Both the position numbers and the translations under genes were made by a program. Under the pieces are notes generated by a model. That model was given only the letters and a program-made list of their open reading frames with translations, was not told where the DNA came from and did no database searches. Below, piece after piece: positions 44,792 to 54,699 of a stretch of DNA of 64,000 nt. Origin of the DNA: Caenorhabditis remanei (lineage: Eukaryota > Nematoda > Chromadorea > Rhabditida > Rhabditidae); contig NC_071333.1 in NCBI RefSeq assembly GCF_010183535.1, positions 2,170,001-2,234,000 on the forward strand. Reading direction: 5' to 3'. Numbering within the stretch: position 1 is the stretch's first letter; the number at the start of each line of letters is the position of its first letter.

Positions 44792-45917
44792 TTATAAGGA
44801 AATATCAAACAAAAAACAGTATGTAACGTTGTAGGCGTCAATGTAGAAAATACTCTTGAAGTGTTGAGTGAGATCTTCCATAAGTTTTAGATCAGCTGCC
44901 ATTGTGTTACCACCAATCTCAAATTCCTCCGGATTCTTTCGTTTTCTCATAGCTGACGGCGCTTTCACTCCGTTGATAGTTCTCACATAGTCCTGCTTGA
45001 TACTCTCGTCTTCCAAAATGTAAACATTGAAATTCTGCTTTTTCTCATCATTTCGGAATGTCAATGTTACAGTCATGTAAAAGCAATTGAGCTTCATGAT
45101 TTACTTCGGGCTTTGCCTCTTCAACTTCTTCGGCACCTGGCTGTCTGTCTTCGACTTGATCTGTTCCAATCTTCACCTCACACAATTCTTCATTATTTGT
45201 CTGATCTCCATCATTACTGTCGTCTTCTGACCAATTTGAACAAATAGTCGCATTGAAGTCTCAATGATCCATCGTTCGATTGGAACTCCATAAGGTAACC
45301 TTTTTCAATTGATGAGATTCCGATCAGGGCTGTGCGAAAAATTTTTCGGACGAAAATTTTTTTCGGTTTTTTCGGTGGTTTTCGAAAAATTTTAGGACGA
45401 AAAATTTTTCGGTGCAAACTTTTCGAAAAAAATTTTCGGATAGTTTTCGAAAAAACCGTTCGGGAAATTTTGAGAATTTCTCCTGAAATCTTAAAAAATT
45501 AAGTAACATAAGTAGTGATTTTTTGAATTTCCTGACGTTTTGTACTCAAAAACAGGTTTCTGAGTGTCTGTCATCGAAAAACTTACAGTTTTCATAGAAT
45601 TTCAAGATTTTTGTCTTCGAAAAACTCATTTTTTCCGACAGTTTTTTGAAACTTTTGTCTTTCGAATTTTTCGGTTTTTTTCGGTCAAAACTTTTCGAAA
45701 AAAAAGTTTTTCGATTTTTTTCGGTCCGAAGTTTTCGAAAAAATAATGTTTTTCGGTTTTTTCGGTACAAAATTTTCGAAAAAAAAGTTTTTCGATAATT
45801 TTTCGGAAAAGTTTTTCGCACAGCCCTGATTCCGATGCCATCCAACTTTTGAGAAAATTGCTCGGCTTTGCAGTGGTCAAAATCTTTGTATTGACATAGA
45901 GCTGAGAAGCATTCAAA
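44792..45917 (-). pseudogene. Broken gene (paralogue of 50866 locus) with hAT MITE in an exon
   Basis: Three coding stretches follow one another on the minus strand. 45837-45917 reads FECFSALCQYKDFDHCK up to LDGIG. After removal of the MITE, 45214-45324 continues in the same frame with ISSIEKGYLMEFQSNDGS. Then an acidic stretch (45120-45240) and a C-terminal stretch (44792-45097, ending IDAYNVTYCFLFDISL) follow, each in a different frame. The 3' flank matches that of the 50866 locus over about 200 bp, which shows common origin. The MITE, plus two frame changes, makes this a likely pseudogene. DUF38/FTH-like ancestry is suggested only by the paralogue. Confidence 0.5.
45325..45828. mobile_element. 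hAT-type MITE, TCGAAAAA-rich, 504 bp
   Basis: Perfect ends CAGGGCTGTGCG / CGCACAGCCCTG extend into GAAAAA-rich inverted subterminal repeats. The interior is a field of ACCGAAAAA and TTTTCGAAAA units. Target duplications ATTCCGAT are perfect (45317-45324 and 45829-45836). It lies inside a coding exon of the minus-strand gene. Fresh by its perfect duplication and ends. Confidence 0.92.
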
Positions 45918-46017
45918 CTGAGAAATTTTTGGTAAGAGGGCGACCAGCCATCCAGTAGGCAGTCTTGAGTAAAGGAATAATCATTGCCCGTTGGTCCTTA
46001 ATTGCAGAACATCCACA

Positions 46018-46074
46018 GAGGCCCCGGGCCGGCTAAAACTGCTGTCGGCCCGGCCCGGGGCCTCTGTGGATCTT
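46018..46074. repeat. GC-rich perfect hairpin, CCACAGAGGCCCCGGGCC stem
   Basis: An inverted repeat with a stem of about 21 bp encloses GCTAAAACTGCTGT. The GGCCCGG core links it to the GC-rich hAT family, but no 8-bp flanking duplication was found. A further half-element (CGGCCCGGATCGGCCCGG, then TTGCAAGTATG) is at 46183-46212. Confidence 0.55.
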
Positions 46075-46926
46075 CATGGAAGTTTGTTTTGCTTTTGTAT
46101 GATGACAGGTCGAAATACTCATCTTTTGAGCTATTAACCAACCCGATATAATTTTTTTAAGGAAAGTTATTCAATAAAAACCGTCGGCCCGGATCGGCCC
46201 GGATTGCAAGTATGCTAGTCATACTGTAACAGGCTCATAAAACTCAGATCCTTATCGACAGATTTGAGTTGGTTGATTTGATGAGTCTCAATATTTAATT
46301 TGTGTTATTGTCTATAGATTTCTAGTGTGCAGTCTATGTTTTCAAATAATAAGACAGATGGTGAGCAGAGGTCAGCCAAATAGTCATGTCGTATGAGAAC
46401 ATCTCATTCGCTTGCTCATTCACTATTCCGAGGTCGACACATACGCCTCTCTTTCCCCTATTCTTATTTCGTCGTTTCCTTCTCACTTTACCATGTCCAC
46501 ATTACTTCCGATTTATTCACTCTCTCCAGACGCACGTTTGCAGGCAGCGGAACTGTTCAAATCAATAGCAAACGTTTGAACCTTTTTTACACCGTTTTTG
46601 CTTGATTTCTACTCCTATTTCTTCATTTTAATTGTTTCCTACTCGTTAATAATTTTAGTATACTATATTTATTATCTTTAATATAAATTTCCCTCCTTGT
46701 TTCGTAGCAAATTGTGAAAATTTGAATTAATCGCTGGATAACGCAAATTTCATCAGTTATTTTGTGTGCGCTTTGAATCAAATCCCGCGCTCGTTTCCTT
46801 TCATTCAAATTTTTGTCTTCAGAGTTCTTTCATAGAAAAAATGCTTATATTTCTCGTTTCCTTTCGTTTAGTCTTGCGTTATTTTCAATATTCTTTCTCA
46901 TTTTTTCAGTGTCACTACTTGGGAAC

Positions 46927-48517
46927 ATGTCTTTTGAAAACCAGGAGAACCAAACCAACCAAGTTATATCTCCAAAAGGTACATAATTCATATAGTTCTA
47001 GATGAAAAAAAATTCTTTTTTCAGCTTCCTCAAATAAAACTGAAAGCCACAATCCTGTTCAATGTCGTCTCAGCGAGCTGTCCTCTACAGAGCCAGTACC
47101 GAAGAAGATCAAGCCCAATCCAACAAAGGAATCAAACTTTAAGGTATATTTATTTCTAAGTGTGTTCTTCTTTAAAAGCAAAGCGTTTTACTGAAAATAA
47201 GTTACATTGAATTTTTTTCAGACCACAAAATGCTGCAATCTCAATGATCTACGATATGGGACCTCGTACAAAATTTGCATGGCCGAGGAGTGTCGCATTC
47301 CACCCGGAGCCAAATATATGTGCTCCAAGGCGGAAGTGGGGAAAGAAGTTCAAAATTATTGTCTGAAGTGTTTTGAGGATGCTGATTTAGATGTGAATGA
47401 TTGGGAACAAAAGGAAAACACGAACCCAGCACTCGAGGAAATCGAGGAATGTGGAATATGCAGAGAGCTGTTTCACAGAGTATGCGAATTGAACATCAGA
47501 AGCAAATCGTCTTTCATCTGTACAACATGTTCACCACTGCGACTACTCAACATGATGAGAGAAGTTGGAACCGTCAACAAAGATGCATGCGCAAAGTTCA
47601 TGACGAAGAAGCTCAACGAGTTCATTGTGGCGAATAACCAGGAAGAGAGGCACCAACAACCAGTAACTGTCGTCAGCTTCAGCGAACAGAAGGAAGTTGA
47701 CACAAGTGAAATGTGTCCAGAACTTGACGCTTCCGATTTCACCACTAAATATTCCGAAACTGTGAAATTTGTGTATCGTGCAATCTACGTGTACTACAGG
47801 ATCGATGGGATCGATGTTCCATTTTTCTCCATGTTTGTTTCTGAATACCCATCACATGCTGGACAAAGCTGGTGTATCATCAATTATCTGGACACGGTGC
47901 CGTATTTCAAATCGGAAGGTATCAAAAGAGGCGCAATGCACGGAGAAATAATACTTATATATATCGATTATATGAAGTCTATCGGATATGAAAATGCTCA
48001 TATTTGGTCGAATCCACCTGAACAAGGCAATGATTACATTTTTAATTTACATCCGGACTATCAAAATTTCCTGGGTCAAAATGGATTGAACGACTGGTAC
48101 ATTCGAATTCTCCAGAAAGGAAAAGACGATGGAATTATTCAATCATTCAAAACTTTTGAAGAGAAAATGGGAGAAAACGCATTCAAAAGTTGTGTTGACA
48201 TTCCAATTTTTCCGGAATCGTTGTGGTCTAATGTCATGATAGAGGCAAATTTTGAAACATCCTACAAGAAATGCTTCATGAAGAAACTGCAAGTCCTATA
48301 CAAGAAACATGCCGTCGACAATTTCTGGATCAAGTTGAACAAATCAAGCGGCCCCCAACCGACTATTCCGGCACTCTACCCACATTCGATAATGGGCGAT
48401 CGAATGATGTTCCTGGACAAATGCGCGGAAATGAATCTGGAATTCTCCACTCTCCGAAGAGCAAAGTTTTCATCTGTATATCTCATTGAACTTATGCATG
48501 ATGCTGATTATTTTTAA
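46927..48517 (+). CDS. CBP/p300-type histone acetyltransferase, reduced paralogue
   Basis: Exons 46927-46978, 47025-47143 and 47222-48517 join in phase to 488 residues. After a short polar N-terminus, residues 58-105 hold the Cys-rich RING part of CBP and residues 112-145 the PHD-like part (ECGICRELFHRVCELN, then ICTTC). Residues 195-485 form the KAT11 HAT domain: YYRIDGIDVPFF, INYLDTVPYF, HIWSNPPEQGNDYIF, DWYIRIL and EFSTLRRAKFS. The Trp-Tyr pair of DWYIRIL matches the catalytic Trp-Tyr of p300, and the LD of NYLDTV matches the acetyl-CoA-contacting Asp. The active-site loop Cys of WACPP is Asn here. KIX, bromodomain, ZZ and TAZ domains are absent. It resembles the short cbp-1-related paralogues known in Caenorhabditis. 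It may act as a histone acetylase or a pseudo-enzyme. Intact frame. Confidence 0.85.
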
Positions 48518-49749
48518 CAGTTGTACAAATATTTTGTGATTTTAGTTATTTTTTCAATAAAAAGTCAATGAATAAATAGTTAATGCTCAAAAAATCAATT
48601 TCATTAAAGTTCAGAGCCAGTTACACAGAAATTTAAAAAATAATTTTATTTTAAAAACTCTTGAAATTCCTTCTCTTGAATATCAATAGTAGAGTATGAA
48701 ATTCTTTTTAATGCTCAGCCATTGCATAATTCTGCCAAGATCATTTCGATTTTATCAGTATTTCAATGGGTATTGTCTCTTGACTAGGGTGCTCCACCAA
48801 TACTTCAGAAGCGATTAAAATCGGTTACTGGCAAAAAACCGGAAAATATTCGCAGGTCTGAAGAAAAATATATCGGTTTTTCTCCAGGGAAAACCGGTAA
48901 ATAATCTATTATCTTCGATTGTGTTTTGAAAAAATCGTTTTTTCAATTCTCATCGGTTTAGAAACCGATCAAAACACCGACTATTCTTCGATTTTTATCG
49001 ATTTTCATCGGTTTTTGTTTCTGAAAAATCAGGTTCTACTGTAGATTCTTCATAATTTCTTCATAGATAGCTTCAGACGGAAATATGAGAACGAAGAATC
49101 CGTCCTTTCGTATGTATTTCTGTCTAAATTTCTGCTAGTAGTTGTTTTCTCTCTGAGCCGGTCTGTATGTTCATTCATTCGGATGTCCCATGGAGGAGGC
49201 AAGAGGGGGAAGATGCAGCAAATCAATGGTAAGAATGATAAGTTTTCAAATAGAAATTTCAGACACACTGGTCACGGGAGCATCGTTTGAAAGTTGCTTT
49301 AGAGGCTTTTGAAAAATCCTCTTTCGACCTGTATAGTCGTTTTTGCTGGAAATAAAAACCACTTTAAAAGTTCCCTTGTTAGTCAACTGACTGTTAAATG
49401 GAAACAGTTTCATTACAATTAAATTAGGTGGTTATTCATCATTTGTTGGTTTTTAGAACTTGCAGGACTTCAGAATTTTTTCGAGACAACAAAGATCAAC
49501 TGTTTCTTTGTGAATGCTTCTTATTCAAAGAAGGAAGAAAAATCGAATTTCAATTTTTTTATATGCCCTCCGTTTTTTTTGCTGCCTCACCGGAAAAGCC
49601 ATAAAATATGGTTTCAAAAATCCTATTTTATTGCTGGGAATTCCCATGACGCCCACAAACATAAAAATTTTACGACCCTGAACCCCTATAAATATGTATT
49701 CTCGCTGCTCTGTTTTCACCACGTTTTCTTCATTCTCTCCTCACCGGTA
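48518..49749. other. Intergenic; AACCGATGAAAA-type inverted repeat
   Basis: The stretch 48790-49035 consists of ATCGGTTTT/AAAACCGGT units in both orientations, a MITE-like palindromic field without a fixed end. No gene. Confidence 0.4.
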
Positions 49750-50344
49750 ATGAAAATCATCCGGAATATTCTTCTGCTTCTTTGCCTTTTGGCATCGTTC
49801 GCAATCGGCAAAAACCCGTTCTTCATCCATTTGAGATTCTACTGCGGTCCACAGGTCGGCCCATGGTGCGGAACTCTATTTGTTTATGTGTGGAACCTTT
49901 TGTAAGTTTCAGAAGAAAAACTCCTGATGATAACATGAAACGAAATTTTAGGGGTGATCATAAATTGAAGGTCTCAGATCGGTTCTGCACAACAGGTGAT
50001 ATCAAGAAATTAGATTATGATATTTATTATGAAGGAAAAACTGAATGTGAATATATGGTAACAAAAAACTACTCCGGAAGAATTCAATTTTTTTTAATCT
50101 CAGAGATACAACTGGAACTATATGTTGGGTCACAACTGCTCCTCAGATGGACAAAAATATTGTCTCCACCCAAACAAGACAGTGAGTAGTCCTATGAAAC
50201 CATTGTGAGTCAAATGATATTTAATTAACTTTCCATAACACTGAATATTCCAGAAGCGATGTTTACTTCGAAGCGGAAGTCTTGGATGCTGAACACCTCG
50301 ATAACGAATGCGACGATCCGTCCAAGTATCCGAGTTCCGATTAA
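49750..50344 (+). CDS. Small secreted protein, possibly transthyretin-like
   Basis: Exons 49750-49901, 49952-50057, 50104-50204 and 50254-50344 join in phase to 149 residues. The third donor (50205) was chosen over an earlier GTGAGT because only it keeps the frame. The start MKIIRNILLLLCLLASFAIG is a strong signal peptide. The mature part carries about seven Cys (YCGPQ, WCGT, RFCTT, ECEYM, HNCSSDGQKYC) and a Tyr-rich segment. The acidic C-terminus ends DDPSKYPSSD. Size, signal peptide and paired Cys recall nematode transthyretin-like secreted proteins, but the diagnostic motifs are not clear. It would act outside the cell. No other member in the window. Confidence 0.65.
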
Positions 50345-51063
50345 TAATATGTTAACTGCAATAAAATATTTGAAGAGCATCACGGTGTTTTTTTACAAGT
50401 AAAACTGATAAATATATGCACAGCCAACTTTTTCTCTCTGAGTAAGATTTCTTGAAAACCGATTTTGTCATTCGGTTCAAAAAATTTCAGAAGTTTAGAG
50501 GAATTCACAAGCAATGATTCTGTTTTCTCTTTCTCGGGTGTCATTCTTATTTTCGTCGTTGCGTCACCCACTTCTGTCAGTAGCGGATTGTCGTTCTCTT
50601 CTTTTTCTTGATTATTTTCGAAGGCGGATTTCGGTAGAGCGCAGTTGTAAAAACCGTGCTACACACATAGAGTACTGGTTCCAACTATATCAATCAATCA
50701 ATAAGAACTTGGATAATCTGAAATTGTGGGTGTCGTACTACACTGCAGTACTGCAGAGAACTGAACAACTCGGAAATCTTGTTTAAAATTATTTATTTAT
50801 AAGCAACGACTCAAAACAAACAAAACAAGAGCCAAAAAAACAAAACCCACAATTAAGTTTAAAAATTAATTTCTCATCAAATTATCAACCACCTTCCACA
50901 GCAACGCGGCGAGGTTTTCTACAAAGGGACTGGCGAGACAACAGAGAAACTGTGACTCCCCAATTTTCACAGTATTCTTAAACTTCGGTCCTTCAAGTGT
51001 TACAGTCCATCCATCATCGGTTTTCACAGCCGCGTTCTTTACAAGAAAATTGATTTTCCAAGA

Positions 51064-51231
51064 TGTTATGTCCTTTGGTGGAGGAGAAGGGAATTATAAA
51101 ACCATTTATTTACATGGTGAGAATCAACAACTAAGAGTTCTCTACATCTTATATAGGCAGATCTTCTTGCCACGTGTGACCTCGGGGTTGGACGTTCACT
51201 AGGCTAGGCCATGCTAGTTCACGCCACAACA
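51064..51231 (-). repeat. 3' LTR of the miniature element
   Basis: 168 bp, identical base for base to 51644-51811. The element runs on the minus strand, so this is its 3' LTR, next to the polypurine tract (51232-51244). Confidence 0.9.
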
Positions 51232-51590
51232 CCTCCCTTTCTTTAATGAAAGTTCGTTTGTCTACTGTCTTGCATCTTCGGTTCTTCCACGACAGCCGCT
51301 GCCTAGACTCCACAGCATTTCTTCTTTTGGACCCATGTCCGCATCATGGCTTCGATCTTCTGATCTTCAGCCAACGATCTTCAGCAGATGTCATTTCGCT
51401 ATGCATCTCACAGCTTCCACACGAAATCTACCATTCGAAATCGTTGAACACGAGTACCTCGATCCATCTTCACTCGGTGCTGCTGCTGCTGGTTCTTCAA
51501 CGGTGTCTTCCTTCCGGGTGATACCATGATCTCGAGCTCGTCACTCTCCAACCCTTCTTACCGCTGGTTTGTTGTCGATGTTGTCCACCG

Positions 51591-51642
51591 GCTAATCCAT
51601 TGGGGTTTCCCCGCGTGAGTTCGAATCTCATCCTGATCGCCA
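51591..51642 (+). other. Copy of a tRNA-Ser(GCT) 3' half at the primer binding site
   Basis: On the plus strand the 52 bases read as anticodon GCT, stem, long variable arm GGGGTTTCCCC, T-arm GTGAG-TTCGAAT-CTCAT, acceptor CCTGATC, discriminator G and CCA. CCA is not encoded in eukaryotic tRNA genes, so the segment was copied from a mature tRNA. It is far longer than the usual 8-18 bases of a primer site. Confidence 0.8.
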
Positions 51643-51643
51643 C

Positions 51644-51811
51644 TGTTATGTCCTTTGGTGGAGGAGAAGGGAATTATAAAACCATTTATTTACATGGTGA
51701 GAATCAACAACTAAGAGTTCTCTACATCTTATATAGGCAGATCTTCTTGCCACGTGTGACCTCGGGGTTGGACGTTCACTAGGCTAGGCCATGCTAGTTC
51801 ACGCCACAACA
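51644..51811 (-). repeat. 5' LTR of the miniature element
   Basis: 168 bp, identical to the other LTR, followed on the minus strand by one base and then the tRNA primer site. Confidence 0.9.
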
Positions 51812-52399
51812 CATTTTTCTTTTGCTGACGGTAGTTCTGGTCATCATGAAGTTGTCCCGTTGCAGATGATGCTGAACTAATAACAGATCAGAAAAATAAT
51901 GAGAATGGTTAAAAGGGATTCACATAGAAAAAAAACTTCGAAGCGCTCGATAAAACATCAAATGGAAAACGATCAGCACTATAAAGAATGTCAAAAGTTG
52001 GCACACGTTTGATCTGCTCTAGATGAGAAATTTTGTGGAATGAATCACCGGTACGTTCCCAAGACAAACTGATTGATTGAAACTTTTCTTAAAATAGGAA
52101 AATGTTTCAAAAGATTAGTGAGATGGTTCCAACTAACCGGACTTCAAATATGACAACAGTGTTATAGTCTGATTTTAGTTGCGGCAAAATATGTATCAAA
52201 TATAATTTGGTATATTACTGTTACTAAAATTGAATTGTCTAAGAGGCGTCTTACAAATTTTTCTAATTTTCGTGGTAGGATTACAAAACCTAGAAATAAT
52301 CAAAATTTCCTCAAACTTCTAGAAAATCTATTTTCGATAATAACTTACACAATGACATCAATTTTATCCGAATTGAACTGATAGATAACAATAGCAAAA

Positions 52400-53387
52400 A
52401 AACTCTAAAAGAATCAGAGAGTAGAGGATGAGAGGTGCTTCCGTGAGAGGTGCTTCAGGGCTTTCGAGTAAATCACCATTACAATCATAAAAGTCAACAA
52501 TTGAATTTTGAAGTTTTTAGTGATAATCACGTGCATCGGTACCCGTTCAGCTAATATTTTGAACTTACTGAAAACATTTTTCTCAAAAACACAACATTTT
52601 TGTTAAAAACACACTTATTGAATAAACTTTTCTAGAAAACCCAGTTTCTTCAGTCTTCATATCAGCTAAAGTAGGTCATTGACCTAATTCTAGTAGTTCA
52701 ACTTCTCATATTCGATTTCTCTCCAAAAACAAGTCTCATTATGAAGTTTGAGATGAAATGATAGCTAACTGAAAATCTAGGTCAACACAAATTGTGGTTT
52801 ATTGACCGCGGCCCCGAATACAGAACGCCACGTTTGCCACGTGTCGCTGTCCAAGTAGGGGCAAATTGTCATCAAAAGCTCAGTCTTCTCTGTTTTCGCC
52901 TTTGAGAATGGTCAGTTCTTCAAAAGCTCGCCCTTCTGGACAAACCGCAGTGAGTTTTTTGTCACTTTTTTGAGTGGGATAACTGGTTTTTGGTCAAAGC
53001 TTGAATTAAAACCATTTGTCACGGAAACTCCCTTTTTGTGACCAGATCATTGAAATTCTATTTTAGAACATATTTGTTGCCGCCAGTTTGTAGAGAAAAA
53101 TAAGGACATTCTATTGGTATATAATTCTTCCTGATCCGTTTAAAATTGACAAGGGCAGCTGGCCCGCGACTCCCGGAGCCTCGTTCTCTGCCTCCTCCTT
53201 GATGGAGGGGCGGAGACTCGGCACGTGTCTTTCCCGCCTAGAAGTTCCCGGCGTGTCACAATATGATCGAAAATCAAAAGTTTAAAATTTCTGAATATGT
53301 TCAAAAATTTTAAAATTTGTATTCTGATGTGAATTTCTTTTGTACATTATTTACGTTTAAAAAATTCTTCTTAATATTCAATCTCGA
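52400..53387. other. Intergenic; GC-rich patch at 53150-53260
   Basis: No gene. A patch with CCCGCGACTCCCGGAGCC, GATGGAGGGGCGGAGA and CCCGCCTAG stands out from the AT-rich background. Short self-complementary pieces are present, but ends could not be fixed. Confidence 0.35.
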
Positions 53388-53900
53388 TTATCGAAAAATA
53401 GAGAATTTTTTTTTCAATTTTTGCAACAACACTCCGTTATTCCGCTCTCGCGCTTTGTTTAGCAAAGAGTTTTTTCATTATTTTTTCTTCGCCGAAATTG
53501 TTTTTCTCACATTTTTCGCTATTATTCGTTATTTTTTCAATATAATTTGTGAGTAGGAAGTTGATCATATCAATCTTTATTATTTTAATGTGATTTCCTT
53601 CTTTTTTTTCGATTTTTAGCCTTTTCGATTGGTTTTTTGTTTTTGCAACGACACTCCGTTATTCCGCTCTCGCGCTTTGTTTAGCAAAAAGTTTTTTCAT
53701 AATTTTTTCTTCGCCGAAATCTTTTTTTTTCATTTTTCTCGAGTTTTTGTTTTTTTTTCTTAATTTTCCGATACAATTTGTGAGTGGAAAGTTTTTCTAT
53801 CAATCTATACTATTTTAACGTGATTTCTCGTTTTTTTTTCCAATTTTTAGCGTTTTCGATCGGTTTTTTTTGTTTTTTTTTCTCTCCGTCGGCACTCCGT
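53388..53900. repeat. Tandem duplication of about 230-245 bp, two and a partial copy
   Basis: Each copy contains a T-run, CAACRACACTCCGTTATTCCGC, TCTCGCGCTTTGTTTAGCAAA, TCTTCGCCGAAAT and TTTGTGAGT-G-AAGTT, in the same order. Copy 1 covers about 53400-53620, copy 2 about 53630-53870, and a third start follows at 53880. It ends at the locus with the kinase-like pseudogene. Confidence 0.7.
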
Positions 53901-53979
53901 TCTGATTTTCCTTTTTTTCTTGCGTTTTTTCCCTCTTTTATCCTGAATTAAATTCACAATTGCAACATGCGTTTTCCAG

Positions 53980-54699
53980 GTTGACATTTGACTCGTACAA
54001 GTACTGGTATGGATGCCTCTTCGAAGGAAAGACGGCTAAAGCCCCGATCATAGCGATTCGTGTGCCGAAAGACAGGAAATCCTCGAAGGTATCTATTTTG
54101 TTATTTTTAATATCCAACATATACATACAATTAACACATTGTGATTTTTCTGAGCTAATAAACATGTGCATGTATTATTTCAGGCACGACGACCTCTACT
54201 GCCATATGCAAAAATGGTCTCGCCACTTCAGATACTTCCGAGACGTGGAAGAACAAAGAGAGGAACAAAAGAGGATGGTGTGTCTGGAGCATCGACGCTG
54301 GAAGTCCGGAAGACCGCCTTCATTCTCAATTCACAGAGGAAAATCTGACGCTCTCAGAACAAATAGGAAAAGGAGCGTTCGGAGCAGTTTTCATTGGTCA
54401 AACGAGTGCGAACACCGCTATACTTATCACGGGCCGGGCCGGGCCGGCCCGATTTTTGATAAGTATGAACACCATCAAAGTTGCTGTGAAAAAAATGCCA
54501 ACTTCGGCAGCTACTCTCAAGCTCTGGGCAAAGTGACAATCAAGACTGAGCAAGTTACAACTCGTAACGTCCAAAGCGTGGACCCGTCATTTAGGAACGA
54601 AATCAAACTTGAGACCATTGACAATGGAAAGGGCGACTCGAGTACAGTCAACAGAAGACCGACGTTGAGGAAGAAACAACAAATTGATTACAAAAAATA
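53980..54699 (+). pseudogene. Receptor-kinase-like gene fragment with kinase N-lobe
   Basis: Exon 53980-54088 (YKYWYGCLFEGK) and its intron start match the locus at 16384. The next exon (from 54184) holds KNGLATS and TWKNKERNKRG, then the kinase start LTLSEQIGKGAFGAVFIG, a glycine-rich loop G-x-G-x-x-G. VAVKKMP follows, with the ATP-anchoring Lys, after a 57-base insertion. TGA at 54534-54536 ends the frame before the C-helix, so no catalytic loop exists. The phase from the first exon leads into a different frame, so at least one base has been gained or lost. A charged open frame (VTIKTEQVTTRNVQ...) overlaps the end in another frame. This is an incomplete tyrosine-kinase-like pseudogene. The exact family is unsure. 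Confidence 0.6.
54418..54466. mobile_element. 49-bp GC-rich hAT mini-MITE inside kinase coding sequence
   Basis: Inverted ends ATACTTATCA / TGATAAGTAT enclose GGGCCGGGCCGGGCCGGCCC. Flanks GAACACCG (54410-54417) and GAACACCA (54467-54474) form an 8-bp duplication with one change. Element plus duplication is 57 bp, so the kinase frame stays open and gains 19 residues between GQTSANT and IKVAVKK. Confidence 0.8.

Larger units (their letters stand above)
51064..51811 (-). mobile_element. TRIM-like miniature LTR retrotransposon, 748 bp
   Basis: Two identical 168-bp LTRs (51064-51231 and 51644-51811) start TG and end CA. On the minus strand the LTR holds a TATATAAG box and an AATAAA signal in the expected order. 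The internal part is only 412 bp, with no gag or pol. On the minus strand the primer site starts one base after the 5' LTR with TGGCGATCAGGATGAG, complementary to a tRNA-Ser 3' end including CCA. The polypurine tract AAAGAAAGGGAGG directly precedes the 3' LTR. It would be mobilised in trans by an autonomous relative. Identity of the LTRs means recent insertion, yet no flanking duplication is visible. Confidence 0.9.
50866..52400 (-). pseudogene. Broken DUF38/FTH-like gene split by a miniature LTR element
   Basis: The last exon reads HHLQRDNFMMTRTT up to KRKM (51812-51871), is cut by the LTR element, and resumes in the same frame with SWKINFLVKNAAVKTDDGWT (down from 51063) to a TAA at 50866-50868. 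Upstream exons include FQSISLSWERTGDSFHKIS (to about 52095), a block with LIHILPQLKSDYNTVVIFE, and one with AIVIYQFNSDKID ending at a GTAAGTT donor (52349). The ILPQLK and ISHLEQIKR segments resemble DUF38/FTH regions of Caenorhabditis F-box proteins. At least one frame change is needed near 52200. Its 3' flank is shared with the 44792 locus. With the insertion it cannot give the full protein unless the element is spliced out. Confidence 0.5.

Noticed and set aside
51246..51521. 91-codon open frame inside the miniature LTR element
   Set aside because: It lies on the strand opposite to the element's transcription. No gag or pol similarity.
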